DNA from: Lacticaseibacillus mingshuiensis
GTDB lineage: Bacteria; Bacillota; Bacilli; Lactobacillales; Lactobacillaceae
DNA: 64,000 nt
Reading direction: 5' to 3'
NCBI RefSeq assembly: GCF_016861785.1
Contig: NZ_BOLS01000002.1
Location: forward strand, 1 to 64,000
A model generated the notes under the pieces. That model did no database searches, was not told the DNA's origin, and saw nothing but the letters and a program-made list of their open reading frames with translations. Shown piece after piece: positions 43,814 through 52,045 of the stretch. A program made the translations under genes and the position numbers. Every line of letters starts with the position of its first letter. Within the stretch, counting starts at the first letter, position 1.

Positions 43814-44431
43814 ATGGCTGAGATCAAATTTGTTTCCGGCTCGCCGTTGCGCGCGCCACTCATCGTTCTTCACGGCACCGGCGGCTCGGTGGATGACCTG
43901 ATTCCCATCGGCCGGTTTCTTGCGCCTGGTAGCCCCATCATCAGCATCGGCGCGCCCCTGATCGAGGATGGCCAGAGCCGCTATTTTCGCCATTTGCCAA
44001 AGGGCGGCTTTGACCTCGCCGACCTGGCCATTCAAACGGATTGGCTGCTGGATGAAATGAGTGCCGCTGCCGCGGAAAATCGGGTGCCACTTGCGGCCGC
44101 GATCGTGATCGGCTATTCAAACGGCGCCAACGTGGCGGTTCGGGCGCTGATGACGCGGACCGTGCCATATCGCACCGCCGTCCTTTTCCACCCGATGAGC
44201 TTGGGGGCGATCACAAGTTTTGCCAGGCCCGCCGACGCCGAAGTCTGGGTCTCTCATGGCAGCCGCGATGCGATCGTTTCGGCCGCCAATTTCACCGCGC
44301 TGACGGACGACCTCACCCAGGCCGGCGTTCGGACAACGATTTTTACCCATGACCAGGACCACAATCTCAACGAAGACGAGTTGAAAAGTGCGCGCACCTG
44401 GCTTCAAGAATCCGGGCGCCTACATCTTTAA
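43814..44431 (+). CDS. alpha/beta hydrolase (MhqD-like carboxylesterase)
   Basis: A 205-residue hydrolase of the phospholipase/carboxylesterase family: oxyanion region LIVLHGTGGSVDD, nucleophile serine in IGYSNGANVA, aspartate in SHGSRDAIV, histidine in DQDHNLNEDE. In Bacillus, mhqD lies with mhqO in a quinone-stress operon. A GAAAGG ribosome site precedes the ATG by a few bases. Confidence 0.9.
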   Translation: MAEIKFVSGSPLRAPLIVLHGTGGSVDDLIPIGRFLAPGSPIISIGAPLIEDGQSRYFRHLPKGGFDLADLAIQTDWLLDEMSAAAAENRVPLAAAIVIGYSNGANVAVRALMTRTVPYRTAVLFHPMSLGAITSFARPADAEVWVSHGSRDAIVSAANFTALTDDLTQAGVRTTIFTHDQDHNLNEDELKSARTWLQESGRLHL

Positions 44432-44448
44432 AAGAAGGAAGCGATACA

Positions 44449-45378
44449 ATGAAACGCTATGGATTTTCAACCTTTGGCGCGCCATCAGTCTTCGAGGCGA
44501 TCGATGCCAAGGCGCTTCCGCCAAAAGCGGGAGTGGTGCAGATCACGGTCCAAGGGGTCGGTCTCAATCCGTATGATGGCGCGTTGCGGCGCGGTGAACA
44601 AGCCAAAATGCGGCCGCTCACTTTTCCTATCGTGCCGGGAACGGATGTCGTCGGCACGGTCACTGCACTCGGCGAAGGCGTCACCGAATTTTCGCTTGGC
44701 GACACGGTGATCAACTACCGGCCGATCGGTGGGTACAGTGAAGTCTTGAACGCCTCGGCTTCCAAGGTCGCCAAAATGCCAGACGCGATGCCGCTCGCCC
44801 AGGCTGCCGGATTGCCGCAAGCTGGCGTGGCGGCGCTTGCGGCGTTGAAGCAGGTCAACCTGCGCCCCGGCGCGACCCTTGCGATTCAAGGCGCGACGGG
44901 TGGCGTCGGCAGCTTGTTGGTCCAACTCGCGCGAAACGCTGGCCTACATGTGATCGCGATCGCCAGCCGACCGAACCTCCCCTTGTTAACAAAATGGGGC
45001 GCCGACTTAGCATTGGCGACTGATGACTTGGGCAAGATCGCCGATGTTTTTGGCACCGCCGACGCCGTGATCAATGCGACCGGTGGCGGCCATGAGCTGG
45101 CCACCAGCATCGAATTGGTCAAGCCGGATGGAAAATTGCTTACAACAGCCTGGGTCGACGTCGATCTCAGCACGCGTCCACATGTGACCCGCCTGCAGCT
45201 AGGCACGATCAAAGTCGACAACGGGGAATTACTCCATGAGCTGGTCGATGCCGTGGCGGCCGGCGCGTTGGTCGTCCCGCTGGCGGATGTTCTGCCGTTT
45301 GACCTCGACGGCGTGATCCGCGGCCACGAATTGCTGGAGACCCGGCATGCTCCAGGGAAAATTGTGCTAGTGAAGTAG
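44449..45378 (+). CDS. zinc-type NADP-dependent quinone oxidoreductase
   Basis: A 309-residue medium-chain reductase of the quinone oxidoreductase group. It lacks structural zinc cysteines. The N-terminal GroES-like domain contains VGLNPYDGALRRGEQ and FPIVPGTDVVGTV; the NADP motif is IQGATGGVGSLLVQLA. It would reduce quinones with NADPH, completing the detoxification set with the two dioxygenases and the hydrolase. AGAAGGAAG precedes the ATG. Confidence 0.92.
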   Translation: MKRYGFSTFGAPSVFEAIDAKALPPKAGVVQITVQGVGLNPYDGALRRGEQAKMRPLTFPIVPGTDVVGTVTALGEGVTEFSLGDTVINYRPIGGYSEVLNASASKVAKMPDAMPLAQAAGLPQAGVAALAALKQVNLRPGATLAIQGATGGVGSLLVQLARNAGLHVIAIASRPNLPLLTKWGADLALATDDLGKIADVFGTADAVINATGGGHELATSIELVKPDGKLLTTAWVDVDLSTRPHVTRLQLGTIKVDNGELLHELVDAVAAGALVVPLADVLPFDLDGVIRGHELLETRHAPGKIVLVK

Positions 45379-45386
45379 TTGACACG

Positions 45387-45438
45387 AAAAAAGGCAGGAT
45401 CTGCGCAACTTCGCGGTTGCGCAGGATCCTGTCTTTTT
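45387..45438. terminator. bidirectional terminator
   Basis: AAAAAAGGCAGGATC-TGCGCAAC pairs with GTTGCGCA-GGATCCTGTCTTTTT; a long strong hairpin shared by the mhq-like operon and the convergent membrane protein gene. Confidence 0.93.
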
Positions 45439-45493
45439 AGTTTGGCCAATTTTGGACACCAAGGCCGTTGAAGCACCGACTGCATGAGGCGAT

Positions 45494-46606
45494 CTAATCT
45501 TTGGCTGGCCGCTGCGTTTCTTGATCAAAATTATTGCGCACGACCCGCACCGGTTTCGCCGCCGGATCAAGGACCAGCACCAGATCATGATAACTGCCAT
45601 CGCTGCTCGGCCAGATCAAATCACGATGCTCTTCGGTGAGGCCCAAGAACGTCACGTCTGGTTCGGCTTTTGCCAGCAAATTTTCCAGTCGTCCTTCAGT
45701 GGTGGTCATCGAGTCCCCACTGTCATCGCTGCCATCATTGATCATCGCGACGATCTCGTGCCAATCCACACGCGCCGACTCCGGCCACTTTTTCATCCGT
45801 TGAGGCAGAAGTGGCCCGCCGTTTGTTAACTGGTAAACGAGCCGGTACGGTTTGACCGGCATACTATGCGTGATCGTGATCAAAGTCGGGTTTTCGCGCA
45901 TCCTACTGGCATATTTACGGATCGCATTTTTCACATAATACCAACGGGCGGCGGCCAGAATCACCGCTATCATCACTGCGTAAAAGCCCAAGCACAAGAA
46001 GTCCACGTCAAATGGGTACCGAACGAGTAATGTGAATTCCAGCTTAAAATATCGCCAGTCAAAGCCAGTGCTAGAGGTCATATGGTACGCAAACCAGACC
46101 AAAAAGCCAAACCAGACCACGCTGACGCGGCCATACCAGGCGAGCATCCGGTCGAGGGTCGTGCTGACTGAATACGACTTGCCCAAGACACGGTCATCGC
46201 TCAGCGTTTCGCGAATACGCGCGAGATATGGCAGGGCCGTCAGATCTTCGGTTGTGTCAGCCTCTTCTTGTGTCGTCGGCGCCGTCGCTGTTTCGGAGAC
46301 GGCGACTTGGCCGACGTCGGGAATCGAAGTACTGTTTGAGTCGGTCGGATCGTTACCTTCCCTTTCAGTTGGCACTGCGGCGATGTTGGTTGTTTCCTCT
46401 GCCTCGGATTCAGCTGAAAATGCCCCGGCTACGGATTCAGCACCAGAGTTTTCATCATTGGCTGGAGCGTTCGTTTGCACTCGATCATCGGAGGCCAACT
46501 GGCTCGCCGACTCACCTGTCAGTGTATTGTCATCGTTGTCGGTCAGTTCATCACTATTATTGTGCAGATCTGTTTGGTCATCTTGTGTGGGTCTACCAAT
46601 TGTCAT
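45494..46606 (-). CDS. unknown membrane protein with acidic disordered N-terminus
   Basis: A 370-residue protein I cannot assign. Residues 1-130 are disordered and rich in Asp, Glu, Thr, Ser, Asn and Ala. Two transmembrane helices follow (about 160-180, YGRVSVVWFGFLVWFAYHM; about 205-228, FDVDFLCLGFYAVMIAVILA), then a cytoplasmic-looking domain (RLVYQLTNGGPLLPQRMKKW to the end). The start (MTIGRPTQ) was chosen by GAGG seven bases before; an ATG one codon earlier is possible. Two 15-bp palindromes lie 107-162 bases upstream. Confidence 0.7.
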   Translation of the reverse strand: MTIGRPTQDDQTDLHNNSDELTDNDDNTLTGESASQLASDDRVQTNAPANDENSGAESVAGAFSAESEAEETTNIAAVPTEREGNDPTDSNSTSIPDVGQVAVSETATAPTTQEEADTTEDLTALPYLARIRETLSDDRVLGKSYSVSTTLDRMLAWYGRVSVVWFGFLVWFAYHMTSSTGFDWRYFKLEFTLLVRYPFDVDFLCLGFYAVMIAVILAAARWYYVKNAIRKYASRMRENPTLITITHSMPVKPYRLVYQLTNGGPLLPQRMKKWPESARVDWHEIVAMINDGSDDSGDSMTTTEGRLENLLAKAEPDVTFLGLTEEHRDLIWPSSDGSYHDLVLVLDPAAKPVRVVRNNFDQETQRPAKD

Positions 46607-46712
46607 CATGGCGCCTCGCTTTTTCCAGAATGGTAAAAGCATAACACGCGTGGCTCGGCAGATCTCGTCAAGGACGACAAAATACAGTTTGATAAATGAC
46701 ACGTCTGGCGGT

Positions 46713-46768
46713 TGTGATGCTGTCACATTATTTAGCACGCGCCCCGACAATTATGTGATGGCGTCACA
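46713..46768. promoter_or_regulatory. two palindromic operators upstream of the unknown membrane protein
   Basis: TGTGATGCTGTCACA (46713-46727) and TGTGATGGCGTCACA (46754-46768), 41 bases apart, about four helical turns. They are variants of the palindrome in the array at 47.3-48.5 kb. An extended -10-like TGC-TAAATA lies between them on the minus strand. Confidence 0.75.
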
Positions 46769-47329
46769 CTGATGTTGTCTGAATTCCGCAATGTCCGCAG
46801 TGGCACTGACTCTATGTCCCAAAAAGAGATCTACAAGTATGGCGACATTTGCTTGGGCGCAACCCACTCACGCGCATTCTACGACATTTTCATCACCAAT
46901 TCATCGACTTCGATGCGAACGCGACCTTCTAGCGCGAATCTCAGGGTCTTAATTAGCAGTCGAAAACAGCGGTATATCAGCGTTTTCCCCAAAGCTCTCT
47001 GGACAAGTCCCATGCAGAGATAATCCACGTTGTACGAAATACCGTCAACTCAACGCTTTGACAGTCGAGGCTTGATCTGTGATCGAAGCAGTTTAGCCCA
47101 CTGAATAGACGACCAGTTCCTCTTGGAATGTCGAGATTTTCCCTGGGAAAAGCAGAATGGCAGTCTCCGAGAGTGCAAGCTCTCATCATGATCGGTTTGT
47201 CCGGTCTCCGAGTTCACTGCGAACGGACCCATTCACTGAGAACAACTTAATGACAATTGATAGTGTCAGGCGATACCAGTCAGAGATGTTGGTTCTCTAC
47301 TAGATATGCAAAGCCACCAGCTGCTTGTT
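46769..47329. other. gene-free stretch next to the palindrome array
   Basis: No protein of any length is supported. Short dyads occur (e.g. GGTCTCCGAGTTC..GAAC..GGACC near 47200-47228) and may be heavily decayed array units. Confidence 0.4.
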
Positions 47330-48545
47330 ATGCGCGTACTCCGGGTATGCGAATATCCTGATTTAACCCTAAAGAGGAAACTTCGCATTCGCAGGTACGC
47401 GGCGCACGCCCCTGTCATCACCCTGACAAATAATGTGATGCCATCCCACCGATTCACCGGCCAGAATCCTGGCGTGCCACGAGTCGTAATATCTGAGAAC
47501 AAAAAACTGCACTAACTTATGAAATAGGCGGCTCTTCGTATTCTTAGAGAACCCCAGACAAGGCCCTGTTTGCCGTACAAGGTTTTTGCGCGTACCCGGG
47601 GTATGCAAATATCGTGCTTTGACCAGTCAAAACATAACTCCACATACTCGGGGTACGCAGAGTTGCATACGCCCTCTAATTTCCTCGGACAAATAATGGG
47701 ATACCATCACACCAATTCGCCTAGCGCCCCTCATCACCGATATATTGGTGTGATGCCATCACACAACTTGGTACCGAGCTCCAAGGGGCATGCGGCCGCG
47801 ATCTCAGAGAACGCGAAACAGAGCACCACCTACCGCGCCAGTTTTCCTTGTGTGTACTCCGGGTATGCGGATATCACATTGTATGCCCCAAAAACACAAC
47901 TCCGCATACCCGGAGTTCGCAGAGTTGCACGCCCCTCGGATTTCCCCCGAAAATAATGTGATGCCATCACACCAGGTCACCGTTCATCTGGAGGGCGTTC
48001 CAAGACCCACGATCTCAGAGATCGCAAATTTGCTCTTAGAAGCGAAAATCATTGATAGTTGCGATCTCAGAGATCGTCAGGCAGGTCACCGTCTACCGCG
48101 CAGTTTTCCCTGCGCGTACTCCGGGTATGCGGATAGCACATTGTGGGCCTCAAAAACACAACTCCGCATACCCGGAGTTTGCGGAGTTGCACGCCTCTCG
48201 GATTTCCCCCGAAAATAATGTGATGCCATCACACCAAGTCGCCGCCCCCTCTCGTCACTGCTACATTAGTGTGATGCCATCACAAAACTTGATATCGCCC
48301 CCAAGTGTTAAGACCGGCAATCTCAGAGACCACAAACTTGCTCTCAGACGAGAAAATCATTGCTACTCGCAATCTCAGAGATTGCCAGACTGAGCACCAC
48401 CAACCGCGCCAGTTTTACCCCGCGTACTCCGGGTATACGGATATCACATTCTATGCCCAAAAAACCTAACGCCGCATACCCGGGGTACGCGGCGTCACCG
48501 CACGCCCCGATTCGGCTCCAAAAAAATAATGTGATGCCATCACAC
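47330..48545. repeat. tandem array of five palindromic 260-bp units
   Basis: Each unit has (1) inverted arms ACTCCGGGTATGCGGA / TCCGCATACCCGGAGT about 34 bases apart, starting near 47336, 47591, 47856, 48117 and 48425; (2) the motif AATAATGTGATGCCATCACA; and (3) in the better units a pair of 15-17-base palindromes, GCGATCTCAGAGATCGC or GCAATCTCAGAGATTGC. Units grow more degenerate toward the left. The 15-bp operator occurs at 47434, 47697, 47749, 47957, 48219, 48270 and 48530. No gene is supported; reading frames through the repeats are products of the repetition. Confidence 0.9.
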
Positions 48546-48625
48546 CCGCACAATACCAATCCCACGGGCGGCCGGACTCGCCACACCGCACACAACCTCA
48601 CACCTTTTTCCGCAAAAAAGGCAAA

Positions 48626-48656
48626 TAAAAAACCGCCCCCGAAAGGACGGTTATCG
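48626..48656 (-). terminator. terminator of infC-rpmI-rplT
   Basis: AACCGTCC-TTTCG-GGGGCGGTT followed by TTTTA on the minus strand, just after the rplT stop. Confidence 0.88.
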
Positions 48657-48661
48657 ATCTG

Positions 48662-49018
48662 TTATGCCAAAGCTTTCTTTGCGGCGTCTGCCAGAGCGGT
48701 GAAGCCCTCTGGATCGGCGATCGCGATGTCGGCAAGCATCTTACGGTTCATGTCGATGTTGGCCACTTTCAGACCGTGCATCAACTTGCTGTAAGAAATG
48801 TCGTTCATACGGGCTGCGGCGTTGATCCGTGCGATCCACAGGCTGCGGAAGTTGCGCTTGGTCGCGCGACGGTCGCGGAATGCGTAACGATAGGATACCA
48901 TGACCTGGGCATTGGCTGCCTTGAACAACAGATGCTTGGCCCCACGATAACCCTTGGCGAGCTTCAAGACCTTCTTACGACGCTTACGAGTAACAGTTCC
49001 ACCTTTAACACGTGGCAT
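48662..49018 (-). CDS. rplT: 50S ribosomal protein L20
   Basis: A 118-residue basic protein ([20 protein letters not shown], then [20 protein letters not shown]) that binds 23S rRNA early in 50S assembly and represses its own operon by binding the leader in Bacillus. AGGAGG precedes the ATG. Last gene of infC-rpmI-rplT. Confidence 0.97.
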   Translation of the reverse strand: MPRVKGGTVTRKRRKKVLKLAKGYRGAKHLLFKAANAQVMVSYRYAFRDRRATKRNFRSLWIARINAAARMNDISYSKLMHGLKVANIDMNRKMLADIAIADPEGFTALADAAKKALA

Positions 49019-49099
49019 AGGAAATTCCTCCTCTAATAAATACGAATACGTTCTGCGGTGCGACGCTCGTTTTCAGATGCGTCCTGCACTGGCAGGCAA

Positions 49100-49300
49100 T
49101 TACTTCATCTGGCTGAGCATCTGGCGGATCCGCTTCATATCGGAATGGGATACCAGTGCGGACTTGCGAAGCTGACGACGCTGCTTCTTAGTCTTGCCGT
49201 GGAAACGGTGGCTGGTGTACGCGTGACCGCGCTTCAGCGCACCACTAGCAGTTTTCTTGAAACGCTTTGCAGATGCACGGTGTGTCTTGAATTTTGGCAT
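49100..49300 (-). CDS. rpmI: 50S ribosomal protein L35
   Basis: A 66-residue basic protein, [20 protein letters not shown] to the end [15 protein letters not shown], the usual length for L35. AGGAGGAAG precedes the ATG. It lies between infC and rplT as in almost all Firmicutes. Confidence 0.97.
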
Positions 49301-49330
49301 AACGATCTTCCTCCTAAACTTCTTCCCTGA

Positions 49331-49858
49331 TCACTTTTTTGCGTTGGTGTCAGGTTTTGGTGCGAGCATCATGAACATGCTCCGGCCATCCATCTTCGGA
49401 CGAGCCTCAACGTTGGCGATGTCTTTTACGGCTGTCGCCATCTGTTCCAGAACTTTTTGCCCCAAGTCCTTATGGGTGATCGCACGTCCGCGGAAACGGA
49501 CGGAGACCTTTACCTTGTCCCCTTTTTCAAGGAACTTGGTCGCGTTTTTGAGGCGCGTGTTGAAATCCGCTTCACCGATGGTCGGAGACAGGCGAATTTC
49601 TTTGATGCTGATGGTTTTCTGTTTCTTGCGTGCTTCACGCTGCTTTTTTTGCAGCTCGAAGCGGAACTTGCCGTAATCCATGATGCGAGCGACAGGCGGC
49701 TTCGCGGTCGGAGAAACCAGGACCAGGTCCAAGTTTGCATCCTGCGCCAGCTGCAGGGCTTCGCGGGTTTCCTTGACGCCAAGCTGTTCGCCGGTCGAAG
49801 AGATCAGGCGTACTTCGCGTGAACGAATCCCATCATTGACCATCATATCTCGTGCTAT
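49331..49858 (-). CDS. infC: translation initiation factor IF-3, non-AUG start
   Basis: Binds the 30S subunit, checks the start codon and prevents premature 50S joining. The N-domain starts [15 protein letters not shown] and leads through a lysine-rich linker ([15 protein letters not shown]) to the C-domain with [15 protein letters not shown]. The only strong ribosome site, GGAGGTGA (49865-49872), is 21 bases from the first ATG (49846) but fits an in-frame ATA (49858), or less well ATT (49864). Both codons are among those rejected by IF-3, so autoregulation as in E. coli (AUU) is inferred. Related proteins read M-T-I-A-K-D-M-M here. Confidence 0.93.
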   Translation of the reverse strand: MARDMMVNDGIRSREVRLISSTGEQLGVKETREALQLAQDANLDLVLVSPTAKPPVARIMDYGKFRFELQKKQREARKKQKTISIKEIRLSPTIGEADFNTRLKNATKFLEKGDKVKVSVRFRGRAITHKDLGQKVLEQMATAVKDIANVEARPKMDGRSMFMMLAPKPDTNAKK

Positions 49859-49874
49859 GGCAATTCACCTCCGA

Positions 49875-50030
49875 ATAAATTTCGAGAAAACGGGGCCATC
49901 TGCCCGTTAACAGAATACGGCGAAGACCATATAAAGGTCCCCGCCGTATGTATATACCGTACATATGAGCCTAGCGGTGCAAAGCACGTGGGCGAGAAGC
50001 GGGAACTTCTGCTTGTTTTCTCAACTTGAA
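49875..50030 (-). promoter_or_regulatory. structured leader of infC-rpmI-rplT (probable L20-responsive)
   Basis: The leader of about 160 bases holds ACGGCG..GACC..GGTC..CGCCGT and then a terminator-like hairpin AACGGG..CCCGTTTTCTC just before the infC ribosome site. By position and family knowledge it is an L20-type autogenous leader; I cannot confirm the match to the known model by eye. Confidence 0.7.
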
Positions 50031-50031
50031 T

Positions 50032-50060
50032 AGTATACGGGAAAAATCAGCCAGCGTCAA
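50032..50060 (-). promoter_or_regulatory. promoter of infC-rpmI-rplT
   Basis: TTGACG (50055-50060), 17-base spacer, TATACT (50032-50037). Confidence 0.88.
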
Positions 50061-50110
50061 GATTCTTTGTGGGAGGCATTCGCACTTTCATTTTGCCTCA
50101 AATACTCGGG

Positions 50111-50482
50111 TCATTCTTCCCCATCATCATTCCAATGCGACAGCTGGTCGATCATGTCCTGCCGGCTGTGGAAAAAGCGCATCCCCCAGGTCAGCGCGCA
50201 GATGCCGACCGCTCCAAACACCGCGATCCAGACTGGGTAAAAATGGATGGCGCGGAACCAGGCCGCGGCGATAAACCCTGTGGCCACCAGCGCCAACACC
50301 AATGCGACTGCCAAAATGGTCATTAACCCGCGCCCATTTTTTGCGGCTAACCGCTGGAAGCGTGTCTCGCGATCACCGGGGAGCACCGCAGCCAAAAGAA
50401 TGATCGCCGTGGTGATCAAGGCGCCGACCACCCTTGCGATCAGATACAAAAGAAGCCAGGAACCCCAAAGCGCGATCAACAT
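50111..50482 (-). CDS. small membrane protein, unknown
   Basis: A 123-residue protein with three or four hydrophobic helices: about 3-36 (ALWGSWLLLYLIARVVGALI, likely bent), 53-74 (GLMTILAVALVLALVATGFI) and 80-98, with a charged C-terminus (HSRQDMIDQLSHWNDDGEE). I do not recognise the family. The ATG at 50482 is six bases after GGAGG; the longer frame begins without a ribosome site. It is alone and opposite to rsgA. Confidence 0.7.
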   Translation of the reverse strand: MLIALWGSWLLLYLIARVVGALITTAIILLAAVLPGDRETRFQRLAAKNGRGLMTILAVALVLALVATGFIAAAWFRAIHFYPVWIAVFGAVGICALTWGMRFFHSRQDMIDQLSHWNDDGEE

Positions 50483-50610
50483 TTTCCGCCTCCACAAGAA
50501 ACCAGTCTATCATAACGGGGCCAGCGTGCGGGCAGAAAATTGCGGGCCGCTCTGTGGAAATGGCAAGTGGAAAAACCGGCTGGCACTATTAATTTTATAA
50601 TTAACCATGC

Positions 50611-50616
50611 TATACT
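50611..50616 (+). promoter_or_regulatory. extended -10 of rsgA
   Basis: TGC-TATACT. It precedes a leader of about 150 bases. Confidence 0.5.
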
Positions 50617-50671
50617 GGCGACAACAGCCGCGCAGACGTCGCGGCGACTTCGGAAAGGATGTGTGCATGCT

Positions 50672-50734
50672 ATGACAAATAAGTTGAGCATTGTGATGGG
50701 CGTTGGCCCGTCGGTGGAGGGAAGCGCCTTCTAG
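50672..50734 (+). CDS. possible 20-residue leader peptide before rsgA
   Basis: ATG at 50672 opens MTNKLSIVMGVGPSVEGSAF, ending at TAG. GGAAAGGA lies 12 bases upstream, a little far. The stop falls inside a hairpin (GGAGGG..CCCTCC, 50717-50743) that ends just before the rsgA ribosome site. It may tune rsgA translation; it may also be chance. Confidence 0.3.
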   Translation: MTNKLSIVMGVGPSVEGSAF

Positions 50735-50769
50735 CAGCCCTCCAGATCTAGTAGGAGGAACACACGAAA

Positions 50770-51834
50770 TTGACATTAACTGAATATGGTCTCACCCCAG
50801 CCCGCGCGGCCCAGCAGCCGGCCGGGCTCACTCTTGCGCGCATCACCACGCAGGACCGCACGTTGTATACCGCTGTCGTGGAAACCGGGTCGGTGCGCGC
50901 CGAAGTGGCTGGCCGGCTTGCGAATATGGCGGCCGGGCCGGAAGATTTTCCCGCGGTCGGCGACTGGGTCCTGCTTCGCGGCACGCCAACTGCTGGCGAT
51001 GTGGCGATCATCGAACGACTCCTGCCGCGCACCAGCGTTTTCAGTCGCGTGGCGGCCGGGCGTAGCGGCACAGAACAGGTGGTCGCAGCCAATGTGGACA
51101 CGCTGATGCTGTGCATGGCGCTGGATGAGAATTTCAACCTGCGCCGCATGGAGCGCTATTTGGCCGTGGCCAATGCGAGTGGCGCAATGCCGGCGATCGT
51201 TTTGACCAAAGCGGACAAGGCGCCCGACCTCACTGGCCAACTGAGCGCCGTCCGTGCCCTTAGCGGCGAGGCGGCTGTCGTATTTTGCGACGCGACTCGC
51301 ACGGATGGCATCGCAGCGCTGGCTGCCTTGATCGATCCAGGCAAAACAGTGGCCTTCCTTGGATCATCAGGGGTGGGGAAAACCACGCTGATCAACCGGC
51401 TCCTTGGTGAAGACCGCTTGGCGACTGGCGCGATTCGCGAAAATGATGCGCATGGTCGCCACACCACCACAAGTCGCGACCTCTTGCTTCTACCCAGCGG
51501 CGGCATCGTGATCGACACGCCGGGCATGCGGGCGCTGTCGCTGCTTGACGCCGACACGGAAACGACTTTTGCGGATATCACGGACCTGGCCGCGCATTGC
51601 CGGTTCAATGATTGCACGCATCAGCAAGAACCCGGATGCGCGGTGCAGGCGGCGATCGCAGCGGAGACGCTTGACCCTGAGCGCCTGGCCAGTTTCCGCC
51701 GCCTGCAACAAGAGCAAGCCGTGAATGTGGCGTTGCGCGGACGGGCCCGGGAGCGCGCGAAGATCGACCAGATCTTTGGCAGTCGCAAACAGATGAAACA
51801 GGTCATGCGGGCATCCAAGCAGCGGCGCAGATAA
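50770..51834 (+). CDS. rsgA: ribosome small subunit-dependent GTPase A
   Basis: Circularly permuted GTPase that checks maturation of the 30S subunit. The 354-residue protein has an OB domain (to about 100), G4 (VLTKADKAPD), G1 (FLGSSGVGKTTLINRLLG), G3 (DTPGMRALSL) and a zinc knuckle (CRFNDCTHQQEPGC). The start is TTG, eleven bases after AGGAGG. The sequence is closer to the extra RsgA-type paralogue seen in some lactobacilli; whether another copy exists lies outside this window. Confidence 0.92.
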   Translation: MTLTEYGLTPARAAQQPAGLTLARITTQDRTLYTAVVETGSVRAEVAGRLANMAAGPEDFPAVGDWVLLRGTPTAGDVAIIERLLPRTSVFSRVAAGRSGTEQVVAANVDTLMLCMALDENFNLRRMERYLAVANASGAMPAIVLTKADKAPDLTGQLSAVRALSGEAAVVFCDATRTDGIAALAALIDPGKTVAFLGSSGVGKTTLINRLLGEDRLATGAIRENDAHGRHTTTSRDLLLLPSGGIVIDTPGMRALSLLDADTETTFADITDLAAHCRFNDCTHQQEPGCAVQAAIAAETLDPERLASFRRLQQEQAVNVALRGRARERAKIDQIFGSRKQMKQVMRASKQRRR

Positions 51835-51885
51835 CTGCGACTCACATAGCTACCAGATGTCCTATATGTATAATAGAAGAAACAC

Positions 51886-51925
51886 AACGGCGTTACCCTG
51901 CAAAATGGGGCAACGCCGTTTTTTA
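51886..51925 (+). terminator. terminator of rsgA
   Basis: AACGGCGTT..GCCCC-like inner pairing..AACGCCGTTTTTT. A TATAAT (51869-51874) lies between the rsgA stop and this hairpin, so a very short separate transcript is conceivable. Confidence 0.88.
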
Positions 51926-51987
51926 ATCATTCGAGCTGTTTTCAACCACCAGGGAAAATGTCTCGGGACTGTTTTTTAACTGGCAGC

Positions 51988-52024
51988 AAAAACCGCCACA
52001 ACGCGATCACGCTTTGCGGCGGTT
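51988..52024 (-). terminator. terminator of thrS
   Basis: AACCGCC..N..GGCGGTTTTTG on the minus strand, about 20 bases after the stop codon. Confidence 0.82.
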
Positions 52025-52045
52025 CAAGACAGACAATTTTAGTTG

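Noticed and set aside
47570-48393. Open frames of 110-140 codons through the palindrome array
   Set aside because: Several overlapping frames give similar repeated peptides because the DNA repeats; there are no ribosome sites and the same units decay freely. They are by-products of the repeat.
47330-48545. CRISPR array
   Set aside because: The repeats are about 260 bp and internally palindromic, with no short direct repeats and unique spacers, and no cas gene is near.
51869-51925. Small RNA between a TATAAT and the rsgA terminator
   Set aside because: The transcript would be only about 45 bases and the TATAAT lacks a -35 box; the hairpin is simply the rsgA terminator.
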